DNA of 64,000 nt from Phaseolus vulgaris. Taxonomy: Eukaryota; Streptophyta; Magnoliopsida; Fabales; Fabaceae. The stretch's first letter is position 1. Each line of letters starts with the position of its first letter. A program made the translations under genes and the position numbers. Positions 23,701 through 34,641 of this stretch are shown piece after piece. The notes under the pieces were generated by a model. It ran no database searches, was not told the origin of the DNA, and saw only the letters and a list, made by a program, of their open reading frames with translations. The DNA is taken from contig NC_023756.2 in assembly GCF_000499845.2 (NCBI RefSeq), positions 8,043,344-8,107,343 on the forward strand, written 5' to 3'.

Positions 23701-26700
23701 AACACATCTCATTTCTCCACGCTAGCCATTTTCTCCAACTTTCCGAAATTCCTAGATTATGCATTTTGTTCTTTTCCTCATTCTATGGTGCGTTGTTGGT
23801 CAAAGTGAGTTGGTGTGGAGGTTGTTGTTGCAATCTTGCAAGGCTCCTTGTTGGCTAAGATAGTGTGGAGGTTTGGGTAGGAGTTGGAGTAGTTAATGCT
23901 TCAAATCTATGTTCTTGATTCGTTTTTGGTTCTTGGTTAAAAGGTGAGTTTGTTCTTGGTTATGGATATTTCATTGTTGAGTTTGTGTTTAATTTTTATG
24001 GTTATGAGTTTGGATTCTAGGTGTGGATTGCATATAGTACTCTGCATACAACTAAAGTCTAATTTGATGAAGTTCATTTCTCATGGTTATTATTGTTGTA
24101 GACTTAATACAAGTTACTTGTAAGTATCTTACAAGAAAAAATGGTGACCCAATATTTCAAATTACACAAACACGGAGTTTCATTCTCATGTTATTTCAAT
24201 TATGTGTACCTTTAATTTGAGTCATTGTTTCAAAATAATATTTGACAAAGCATTCAACTTAGAGAGGGCTTAACCCACTCTATCATTTTTTTCTATTTGT
24301 ATAACTACATATCTAAACACAAAATATTGTCTAAACATGCAACTTAGTAAGGGTTTGACTCACGCTATTAGCTTCCCAGGGTTGAGTTCACTCTATTAAC
24401 TTCCTCTTAACAAGGACTGAACTCACTCTATTAGTCTTAAACGCTACCTTATTAGCTTTGATGTATAAAATGTCAATTTTTAACCCACACAAATTCAACG
24501 CAAATTTGATTTTAGAGTCGATTTTTTTCCTCTTTGAGACAGTTAGTGATTCACTCTATAATAAAGTTTTAATGTAGTAAAACAATAATATGAACTAGAT
24601 AAATAATTTAGCCTTTAAAAATAGTGGATCTTAAAATATTTTCAAAAATAAATTTTATAAACCTTTCATTTGAATGCTTATTTAATTAAATTCGCATTCA
24701 CTATTCCATAATAAATTGAAAAGGACAAAACTTAGTGCAAGAGTGTACTCATTTATCTTCTATACAATCTTCTTCTACTTTTTCTTTTCAAACAAATAAC
24801 ATAGAGTGATTTGTTTTCTCCTTTTATTAACTAATACAAAAAGATACTTATTCTTTTCTCTTTCTTCATTTTCTATCATATGCCAAGCAATGTGACAAGG
24901 TTCGACCTCTATTAATATTCAACATGGCTTAAATATTTTTAGACTCTAAAAATACAACGTTTTTTAGTCCTTAAAAAGTTTACTTGGTTATTTTATCCTG
25001 TAATTTTTTTGCTTTTAGTTCTTATTATTTTGTTTTCATAGAAAATATGCATTTTATTTTAGTATTTATAATATGAAGATTATTTACTTTTAACCCCTAT
25101 TAAATATTTTTCAAACGGACTAATTGAAAATAAACAAAAGTATTATAAGACTGGAATAATACTTTACCAAAACTAAGAATGTATTTAGACAATTTTTCTA
25201 TATAAATATTTAGAAGAAAAAATAAACAAGTCTTTTCATAAGATAAAGTTGACTATGCATTAAGTTAAAAAAAATAAACAATATAAGATAGTTTTTACAA
25301 ACTAATTTATGCATAAACTAATTCCAATTTATAAAAAGAAACTCATTTTAATTTTTCTTTTTATTCATTGTTGAGAAATGTGTCCGAATATATTTTACAC
25401 TAATCATAAATAATGTTTTTCAGTAAAAAAAAATATAAATATTTATTGACATGCCTATGTTCGTAGTTTTTCTACTCTTTATTATATCTTAAGACCCACT
25501 TACAGTGACATGGGACTCACCCCATGTGATTGGTGCATAATAATCTCTAACGTTGGGAAAAACAGCACGTGCCAATTCATAATTCAATTACTGTCACTGC
25601 CATTATTACATCACGTGATTCCTCTTTTTTATGCTTTATCAAACATCCTTTTATTTATTTGTTGCTAAATTAGGAATGATTCTTTAGTAAATTCTTTCTC
25701 CTTCAAGTCTGATATATGAACAATCATTACAACACATACCACTAATCAATAAATCAAAAATTCATCTTTAATTATTCAATTAATTTTAATTATAAAAAAT
25801 ATTATATATATAAAAAAATAAATCAACTTCTCTATTGTTTCTATTTTTTCTATTAAATCTAGGTTAAATATTATCGCTCTTAACAATGTTTCTTCGCGTT
25901 AAAATATTGAGAGAATGAAACTATTTAATGTAATAAAAATTAATTTAAAAATCAAATTTCTTTTAGTCTCGATGGTCTCTAATTTAGTCACTATACAACT
26001 AATTATTTTTTGTTTCTATTTCATAATTTTTTTTAATGATAATTTTAGATGTTAAAAACATTTTTTTTAATTTGGAGAATTAAATTAAGTTTCTAATTTA
26101 AGATCATTAGCAGAATTTATCATAAAACTCAGGAACTTAAAACATAAATAAGTCTATTTAAATTTAAAGTTACAAAAAAATCTGTTGGTCACGTTTCTTA
26201 TTTAGTATGTTTGGGTGACCATTATGGTAGATTAATTTTGAATGAAATTTATTTTCCAACATTGATTTTAATTAAATTTATTTTTTAAGTAAAATGAATG
26301 ATGTTTCAATGATATTTATTCTCAAAATCTTAATAAATCAATTAATTTTTTTCAAAAACGTAAAAGTTACTTAGACTTGTTTCACCTATAAATCAATTCT
26401 AAAATTTACCAGAAAAAACTAAAAATCCATTCTAAACTAACCGTTGGTTTGAATGTGTATCTTTCATTTTCATGTAAAATTCATATAAAAGTGTAAAAGT
26501 TATAAATCCTTGCTTCGATTTGGACAGATTAAAAACACTAAGCCAAACATAAAATAAAATCGCATTAACTATTATTTATTTCAACGTCATTTTTGAAGAA
26601 TCCAGCTTAAATCCAAACCCTATAAAATAATTTAAAAAGTTTAATTTTATGCAATTGAAATAAATTTTACACTAAAAGTCAACTATATATAATTAAAATG

Positions 26701-27000
26701 GTAATATAACTTTTAAAATAATAAAGAAGTTGAACACAAGAGTTTGAATTATTTGATTATTGTCTGAATTTAGTTATTGACTGAACAATCTTACCACAGT
26801 TTTCCTATTTTTTCACTATTTTTTCACTGAGTTAGAATAGTGAAAAAATAAAACTTAAAACACTATCATCTGTAAATTTTAACTCAACTTTTACAATAAT
26901 CATAATAAAAACAATAAAATTTACTGTAATATCATTTTATACATTATTATTATTATTATTATTTTTTAAAAAAAGTGTGAGGCTCCTTCTCTTTCAAAGA
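23701..27000. other. Intergenic DNA upstream of the WVD2-like gene
   Basis: Mostly AT-rich. At 24,240-24,440 a phrase like CTCACTCTATTA with AGGG(T/C)TT is repeated loosely several times. Two CACGTG cores lie near 25,565 and 25,613. (ATT)n occurs at about 26,945-26,964. No gene found. Confidence 0.4.
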
Positions 27001-27008
27001 CCTTTGAG

Positions 27009-27019
27009 TGGGCCCCACA
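27009..27019. promoter_or_regulatory. TCP-type GTGGGCCCCAC site
   Basis: A palindromic GTGGGCCCCAC lies about 275 bp upstream of the WVD2-like ATG. GTGGGCCC matches the class I TCP/site II type of element found in promoters of growth- and cell-cycle-linked plant genes. Binding is inferred. Confidence 0.45.
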
Positions 27020-27292
27020 CTGTGGAAACTATGAAAGATTGAAGATTGCAGAACACTTCACTTTTTATAATCTGTTAAAGTTGTCTGCTTTTACACATCA
27101 TTCACACACAACACAACCAACCATGCTTCTCATTTGAATTTCAAATTTGAATGTGGATGTACCCACAAACAAACGGTCACATACATAAAAATATATAACA
27201 CCAATACTAATAATGCTAATACTAACAAAGAGAATCATAATAATAATGTGGTAAAGTTTGGATCTTTTGAGGTTTGGACGTTGCAGTGGAAC

Positions 27293-30200
27293 ATGGGGGA
27301 CTCGACTTGTCTCATGCAGCAACCATTCTGCTATGCTTCAGGCATTTCCAATGAAGCCAATGAGGTCAGTTCTTTCACCAGTCACTTCTGTTTTCTGGGA
27401 TATGAATTATTGCATTCTTAATCCCCTCAAATAACTTCCATGTTTTTTTTATATGTTTTTCTTACTCTTTTACTTGGACATGCATGTAGAGTATGAAACA
27501 ATGGAACGAAAGAGAAAAAAAAATTGCACTTTCAAAAGGGTGTTCGTTTCAAAAGCATGTAGATTCATACAACCTTTTGGGTTTGGTGGTCTCTTGGATT
27601 ATATGTAGTTTGTTTGTAATTGTATACCTCAAATCTTAGTCTGAAGAGTACAGTTCTTCCACAAATAACAGTGTAGTATTTTACATGGACTTGGAATGTA
27701 ATTTAGAGAGTGCAATTTAAGTTTCATCCACAGAATAACATGGTTAGCAAATAGGAACATGATTCTTGGGTCTTGGGTCTTGGGTCAGTTTGAGAAGTAG
27801 AAATGAAGGGAAAATGATGTTTTTCTAGAGGTCAACCCATGGTTTGTGAACAAGAACCCAAAGACATTGATTAATGTTTGATGGGTTACAATAACATAAT
27901 TGATTGAAGCTTTCTAATTTGGCGTGTTGTTGGGTGCAATTAATCAAGAGGAGATTTTTCTTTCTATGTTCAATGAAGGTTCACCTTGAAAAAACTGTGA
28001 AACTTGTGCGTTTCAGAACAACCCGATTCATGCACTTGGGCAGTCAATTTCGTTTGGGAGGTTCATGTCAGAGTCCCTGGCATGGGAGAAGTGGTCCAGT
28101 TTCTCCCACAACCGCTATGTGGAGGAAGCAGAGAGGTACTCAAGACCTGGATCTGTTGCACAGAAGAAGGCTTTCTTTGAAGCTCACTACAGGAAACTTG
28201 CTGCTCAGAAGGCTGCTGCATTGCTTGAACAAGCAAACAATGGGGCACAAAACAATGCCACTGAACGAGAAGGCGAGGGAGTAATTAACAATGACAATAA
28301 CAATGACACTGTCACTCATAATTCCCAAATAACTCGAAATTCTGAAGTGGTTGTCGAGGTAGAGCAAGATGCAAAGGTTTTGAGTGTTACCTCTGATGAG
28401 AATAATGCCATGGTCCAACTCACAGCCAGTGTAGAGGCAAGTGTTACACCTGAAAGTGTCAAGGTTGAGGGAACTGAGGCAGAGATGGAAGAAGTTGCCG
28501 TTGTAGGAAATTCAATGGAGGTTGAATTGCAAAACCAGCTTGAAGATCTTGATGCACAAAGGGAGCAAAATGAAAAGCTTAGTGTAACTGTAACACCAAT
28601 TTTGACACCATTAGTGAAGGTTATTATGTTAATTTATTTCATGGAATGCTTTTCTTTTGATATTTTGAGGTCATGGCACTGACTTGTTATTGCAGCAGGT
28701 CTCTATATCTGATCAGGAAGTTTTGGCTAGTGTGGGCAAGAAGAAACCCCCAGTTTCTTCCTTAAAGTTGTCAAAGGCTAATGGAACCTCCAAGCTCACC
28801 TCTACACCTGTCAAGTCCACGGCTGCTATTTCTTTCAAAAAAGAAAACATTGCTTCACCAATGAGCATAAAACCTGCAAATGGAACCTCCAAGTTCAACA
28901 CTACACCTGCTAAACCCATAGCTGCTACTTCTTTCAGAAGAGATAACATTCCTACACCAATGAGCAATAAACCTTCCAAGTCCACTGCTACACCTATTAA
29001 GTCAACTGCTGCTATTTCTTTCAGAAGAGATAATATTGTTACACCAATGAACAATATGCCTGTTGGATTAAGCACTGCAGATAAAAAGAGATCTACTCCA
29101 AGATCAGTTAATTTTACACCCATTAGGGAACTTAATAGGTTGACTGCATCAGTCATGAGAAAGTTTGAAAGTACAAGAGTTGGTGCTGGTCCTTCCAAGG
29201 CTTCAAAGGATAACTTGACTCCTATAAGAACTCCAACTATGGTATTTTTCAGCCTTTTGTTTCTTTTGAAAATTTTCACCCTATTCCAAGCCTCCTACTT
29301 TTATTTTGTCATGCTCATTCATGTTGCAATTTCCATCAAGGATGCTAAAGTGAGTCATTTTCCAATTGCAGGCTTCCAAGGAGATTCAAAAGCATTTTTC
29401 ATTGACCCCATTAACTGAAAAGAAAAGGTACATGGTTTCTAACATGTTGTTAATTATACTTATAATGTGAAACTGTTTGCTTTCAGTTGTTTCTAGCTCT
29501 TTCGCAACCTGTATTGAGTATGGAAATTGTAAAATTTCAGGAACAAAACACCTCTTGATTTATCATCAGCACATACGGGTGGTCCTAAATGGAGCTTTCT
29601 TTCTGGAGAGTAAGTTATCTCCACTTGGGGGCTTTTGTTTCTCTAGTTATTGATTGTTAAGGTCTAACACCTTTGCAAGTTCTTTTACCAGTATATTGTA
29701 TTGATCTTTAAGGGGCTTTTGTTTTCATTGTTATTGTCTTTAGACCTTTATTATCAATGTATTATTTGCATGCAGAAACAGAATGAAGTCCCCAATTATA
29801 TCATCCCCTTTCAGCTTGAGGACAGAAGAAAGGGCTGCAAGAAGAAAGAAGGCAAAACCAAAAACCTTAATTTTCTCTTACATTCAGCTGATTATGAGAC
29901 TTTGGTTATTAAAGTACTTATCTGTTGATCTTCATCAATTTTAGAAACTTGAAGAAAAGTTCAATGCTAATGAAGCACAAAAAGTGCAGCTGCATACCAA
30001 ACTCAAGGTGGGTGGTGACAAGTAAAATTAATACCAAGTGAAACATTGTTGTGAGATTTATCTTACTTTGTTCCTTGGAATTTAGTTAATCAATTACACC
30101 CAATCCTCGTTTTTGCAGGAGAAAACAGAGACTGAGATTATTAGAAAACTGCGCCAAAGCTTTTGCTTCAAAGCAAGGCCACTACCTGATTTTTATAAGG

Positions 30201-31320
30201 AAAGAAAAACATCGAAGAGTGAGACAAAAAAGGTATTTTTCTCAAATTGCAGTTCAGAATTGGACAATGCAGAGAATTCTAGATTGTTTTATATTTGAGA
30301 CAAGATTTTGTTTTTACTTTAGTTTCTTTTTTTGAAAGTCTTCATAGATAACGGTGAAAACAAAGTTATTTTCTGTGTTTCCTGCACGCTTGTTTTCTTC
30401 AAAAATAAAATATACACTTTGTTTTTGAAACTTTCGAAATTCAAACAAAGTGGTTATGTGTCGTGTTCATAATTAGAAGTAAAACTAAAAGATAAAAACA
30501 ATAAATGTTTTTCAAACCAGACAAGTTCAAATCCATGATAGTGGTGAGCAAATTTTCAGTATCTTACCTACTCCTTTATCAGTTCTCTCTTATATTTTCA
30601 TTCTTTTGCTTAAATATTTTTGAGACCTTATAGTCCTATGAAATAAATGAGTTTTAATTTCTGTGTATTTTATTTTTATTCCTCTAACATTAAAAAGCAC
30701 TACTTTTTTATTCTAGTATGACACTAGTATTATATGACTATCAATAAATCATTTTTATTTATTTATCAAGTATTAAAAGTAATAAAATCAAGAAAATTTT
30801 AGGTACAAAAATTAAAATTCATATATCCCACAAAGACTAAAATAATGATCTCAATTTTTTTAAAAATGAAAAAACAAAGATTTTTTTGTACAGAAATGAA
30901 AATCCGCTAATTTTTTAAATATTTTTTTTTTATCTGAACAAATTAAAATGGAAGAAAAGTAATTGAAACATATTATGGTTTATAACAAGTCCATGATCAG
31001 GAAGCACTTAATTTTTTTCCATCAGAACTTTCTGATTACTAATAGCTAAAAGTTCTATTGCTGTCTTCCAGGACCTACTGACACATTCTGAAACAAGTAA
31101 AGATGGAAGGAAATCCACTCCCACTATGGCAGAGAGTAAAACTTATTTTCCTCCCAACAGACCTGTTTTGAAAACCAGTGGCACTAAGCATTTGCAGGGA
31201 AAGAGTGGTCGCACCTTGACTCATCCTCTAACTTCAACTTCCACCACAATTCCAACTCATGAGAATGCATCACCAAATATTCAGCACGGATTCCAGAATG
31301 CTAGAAACTACAAATATTAA
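27293..31320 (+). CDS. TPX2-domain WVD2-like protein (WDL7-like), 9 exons
   Basis: Exons: 27293-27364, 28017-28619, 28696-29241, 29372-29427, 29541-29609, 29776-29851, 29945-30007, 30119-30232 and 31072-31320. The frame closes to 615 residues. The TPX2 C-terminal region spans about residues 455-525 (FSLRTEERAARRKK, KLEEKFNANE, then KLRQSFCFKARPLPDFY), the signature of WAVE-DAMPENED2-like microtubule-bundling proteins. Near the N-terminus it has WEKWSSFSHNRYVEEAERYS, which I associate with the WDL7 type. Residues 254-348 form three basic, Ser/Thr/Pro-rich repeats of about 33 residues that could add microtubule contacts (inference). Eight junctions follow standard rules, but intron 6 (29852-29944) appears to be GC-AG. 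Start: the ATG giving MGDSTCLMQQPFCYASG, just downstream of a TCP-type element. Confidence 0.88.
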
Positions 31321-32205
31321 CCATGTTGATTCCAAATTAACCATGGGAGGAAAGATTAGTGCAAACTTGTAAATGTAGCTTGTATTGTATCACATTAGTT
31401 AGACTCCATGATCATAAGTGTTAGCCTTGTTGCATTCTGGGTATATAGCAACATTGGTCATTACTGGCCTTCTGACATGATATTCCTTTTTCTATTTCCA
31501 CCCTCACCCTCACCATTGTTGACCAATTCATTATTTTAAAATGTATTAGATTTTTTGTAGAATTCATGCTCAAGCTGTAGCTAGATCTTCCTACTCTAAG
31601 ATAGTGGTGCCTAGAAATGAAAATACTAAATCACAGTTATATAACTGGAATTGCAAATTGGTTTATAATCACCAAAGGAAGTATATAGTGTACAATAGTC
31701 TCAAATATAAATAAGAGAAAAATTATTTGTCAATTAAGAAAGTTAGTTTACATTATTTATTTCTAGTAACCTCATTTAAAAACCACCTTTTTATGCTAAA
31801 CTTCTCTTCATTGAAATTTGATATGTATAAAAATGTCATTGAAAATAAGGCCTAAATTAAATGAAGGATATTGTGAACATAATATCATTATATAGTGAAT
31901 TTAATTAAAATTTACATATATTTGAGACCAATCCTTTATGGAAATTTATTTGCTTATTTCAAAATCAGAGTGTGTTTCTGTATCTAGATCTTTGACTTAC
32001 AAGCTAACCTTTCAGGAAGATGTACAGCTTTCAGACTAAACATTACATAGGTTGCATAGGTTACAAAGCTAACCTTTGACTAAACATTACATAAGCTGCT
32101 TGTTCTGGTAGTGAAACGCTACTTTGTATCTGCCATGGTTACAAAACGGCACCCTTGGTTAGTCTAAACCCTCCAATTTACAATTTCAATTTGCCTATAT
32201 AGTGG
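31321..32205. other. Convergent 3' intergenic region
   Basis: Shared 3' flank of the WVD2-like gene (+) and the FRS gene (-), 885 bp. No coding exon was recognised, although an extra 3' exon of the FRS gene would have to lie here if it exists. Confidence 0.45.
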
Positions 32206-34641
32206 TCAAACTCTAGCATCTTTTGTCCATCTCTTTAATATGTAGCGAGATGGAACAATCCTTATGTTCACATAGTCAAGAACTTTTAATGCATGGCAGC
32301 ATAATATCCCCACATACTCAAATTTCATACAGCAGCAGCTGATTGTCTCATTAGAAGAATCAAATGTGACCGAATACTCTCGTGCCTGTTCATATACGCT
32401 AACTTTATAATAATACAACGATCCATTTTCAGTGCAATGCTTTATCACTAGATTCAAACATGCTTCATATTCTTTCTGAAATAACTCAAATATCTTTGGT
32501 GTGTATGGAGCACTTGCATGCTTTAACGTAATGATATTCCCCAGCAGCGGTGGCATACGCTGGCTCATGTCAAAATTGGCATCTAATTCCTTGTAGTGCC
32601 AATCAGTAACAACTTTAACAAGATACTTGAAAAGTGGAAGAATGTCGGAGTCGTGCTTTAGGTACCTTTTCAAGTTGCCACTAAGATTTTCTCTCAGTAG
32701 CATGCTTTCTATGTCGGCACAAAAAAATTGTCTTCGATATGCTATGGCCCATCGATCTCTGCTTCCAAATATTTGTTGTAACCATTCATTTTCCCACAGA
32801 TTATAGTTGTCCATGAGAGCATTCCATTCATTAACAAAATAGTCCTCCTCCTCGTGATGAAAAAGGCAGCTTCTTAAATCATTTACAAAAGAATCAGATC
32901 CAGCAGAAACATGACTCAGATGCTTGAGGGCATCTTGATAGACATGCCATACACAAACTCGATGATTTGTTTCGGGTAGTATGGCATTGAGTGCTTCAGC
33001 TGTTACAACATCTAGATCTGTCAGTATTGTCTTTGGCTTTCTTCCAGACATTGCCTGAAGGAAAACTACAAACAGCCACTTCAAAGATTCTACAGATTCG
33101 TTATAAAGAAGTGCAGCCCCAAAGATAGTCATTTGCTGGTGATTATTTATACCAAGGAATGGAACAAATGGCCGGGAGTCCTTATAGTATTTATAACTGC
33201 TATCAAAACAAACAACATCACCAAAATCAGTGTAATCTACCATCATCTTTGTATCAGCCCAAAATATATTAGTTATTTGATCATCAGCATCAAGCTGGAA
33301 TGCGTAAAAGAAAGAAGGATTCTTTGATTGCTTGCTTCGGAAGTGATGCTTAATCTTTTCAATTTCTCCCTCTTTTATGTTGATAGTACATTTGAAAGGT
33401 AGTTTATAATCACGGCCTATGGGATCAGAACCAAGACGAGCCTTGCAATTGGTTTCAGAGGTTGATGTAGGCAGCAAGTTGGACCCATCTACTAAGTTTT
33501 CAATTTGAGTAGCAGTTAGCCCCTTTTGTGATCTTAACAAGTGCACTCTACAAGCAGCAACAAGTTCATGATTATGCTTTTCTTCAAAGTGTGTAACATG
33601 ATACCTACCATCAGGTTGGCGAGAAATAACCAGTTGGGCCAAACATCCAATTCTAGTATCCTTCCGAGGTCTCTTTGGATTCATATCTCGTCTGTCTTTC
33701 TGCCGAAAACCTTCTCTGAAGCAAGTAAATCGTCTAGATGCCACAGCACCATCAATTTTACTCCTATTTACATAATCTTTTCTTACACTGAAACCAACAC
33801 GTCCAGCATATGTATTATAAAATTCATATGCATGCTCGTCTGAGTCAAATCCCATTCCCAGTTTTGGTACCTCATCTAACCCGGATACAGTTAAGTTTGC
33901 TTCAATAGCTTGAGCAAAACTCAATCTTTTCTGTGACGGTAACATATGAGCAGTACAGGGTGTTACAAACTCATGATTGTGTTCAGTTTCAAAATGAGTG
34001 ACCTGAAACTTGCCATTTGGCTGACGAGCAATAGTCATGTGTGCCAAACAACCAGTTCTTGTTTCCTGCTGAAATTTCCTCAAGAATGTACCATTTTTGT
34101 TTGGCCGATAACCCTGTCTATGGCATGTGTATCTTCTGGATACCACTGCACCATTTATCCTACTTTTGTTGACAAAATCCTTTCTTACGCTAAAACCTTT
34201 CTGGACAGCATACATGCTATAACATTTGTAAGCATTGTCTTCTGATTCAAACTCCATACCAATTTTTGGTGCCACATATATTTCGTTCTCATTTTTCACA
34301 TCAGTACTAGGCATTGATACATTAACAGATGTAGCACAGGGGTTCTCACACAGCTGTCCACTACTGACATTATCATTATGAAATTTGTCAACATGGAAAA
34401 TATTTGATGTCTGGCATTCATCATTAATTTCCATGTGACTATGGTCAACAGGACAAACATTCGGATCTGTACACTCATTCCCAGTGTCAATGACCTTAAT
34501 AGTGTCTGCTACAGAAGAATCACTGGGGTTCCGAGTCTGACTCTCTTGCCCCATATCAATTACCACCTCGGCAGATATTGGACATTCTTTTTCTGCATCT
34601 TCCAGGGGCTGCCTTTCTATATCAGGTTCAGTACCCTCCAT
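32206..34641 (-). CDS. FAR1-related sequence (FRS) transcription factor with two FAR1 domains
   Basis: Predicted 811-residue nuclear protein derived from a MURA-type (MULE) transposase. Domains: acidic N-terminus (1-120); FAR1 zinc-finger-like DNA-binding domain 1 (about 127-232, GFSVRKDFVNKS ... HFETEHNHEF); FAR1 domain 2 (about 259-366, GFSVRKDYVNRS ... HFEEKHNHEL); MULE-type core (about 470-570, FGDVVCFDSSYK, ILTDLDVVTAEA, RVCVWHVYQDALKHL); SWIM finger (C769-x-C771 ... C781-x-H783). The family mediates phytochrome A and other light/clock responses (known for FAR1/FHY3; FRS7 and FRS12 also have tandem FAR1 domains). The start is set at MEGTEP. The open frame extends 50 codons further, but a TTTGAGTACAG acceptor lies just before this ATG, so that stretch looks like a 5' UTR intron. 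The protein ends right after YILKRWTKDARV, shorter than many relatives. Confidence 0.88.
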   Translation of the reverse strand: MEGTEPDIERQPLEDAEKECPISAEVVIDMGQESQTRNPSDSSVADTIKVIDTGNECTDPNVCPVDHSHMEINDECQTSNIFHVDKFHNDNVSSGQLCENPCATSVNVSMPSTDVKNENEIYVAPKIGMEFESEDNAYKCYSMYAVQKGFSVRKDFVNKSRINGAVVSRRYTCHRQGYRPNKNGTFLRKFQQETRTGCLAHMTIARQPNGKFQVTHFETEHNHEFVTPCTAHMLPSQKRLSFAQAIEANLTVSGLDEVPKLGMGFDSDEHAYEFYNTYAGRVGFSVRKDYVNRSKIDGAVASRRFTCFREGFRQKDRRDMNPKRPRKDTRIGCLAQLVISRQPDGRYHVTHFEEKHNHELVAACRVHLLRSQKGLTATQIENLVDGSNLLPTSTSETNCKARLGSDPIGRDYKLPFKCTINIKEGEIEKIKHHFRSKQSKNPSFFYAFQLDADDQITNIFWADTKMMVDYTDFGDVVCFDSSYKYYKDSRPFVPFLGINNHQQMTIFGAALLYNESVESLKWLFVVFLQAMSGRKPKTILTDLDVVTAEALNAILPETNHRVCVWHVYQDALKHLSHVSAGSDSFVNDLRSCLFHHEEEDYFVNEWNALMDNYNLWENEWLQQIFGSRDRWAIAYRRQFFCADIESMLLRENLSGNLKRYLKHDSDILPLFKYLVKVVTDWHYKELDANFDMSQRMPPLLGNIITLKHASAPYTPKIFELFQKEYEACLNLVIKHCTENGSLYYYKVSVYEQAREYSVTFDSSNETISCCCMKFEYVGILCCHALKVLDYVNIRIVPSRYILKRWTKDARV

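Noticed and set aside
28713..29279. Minus-strand open frame of 188 codons over the WVD2-like gene
   Set aside because: Its repeats mirror the three-fold repeats of plus-strand exon 3; no independent gene signal.
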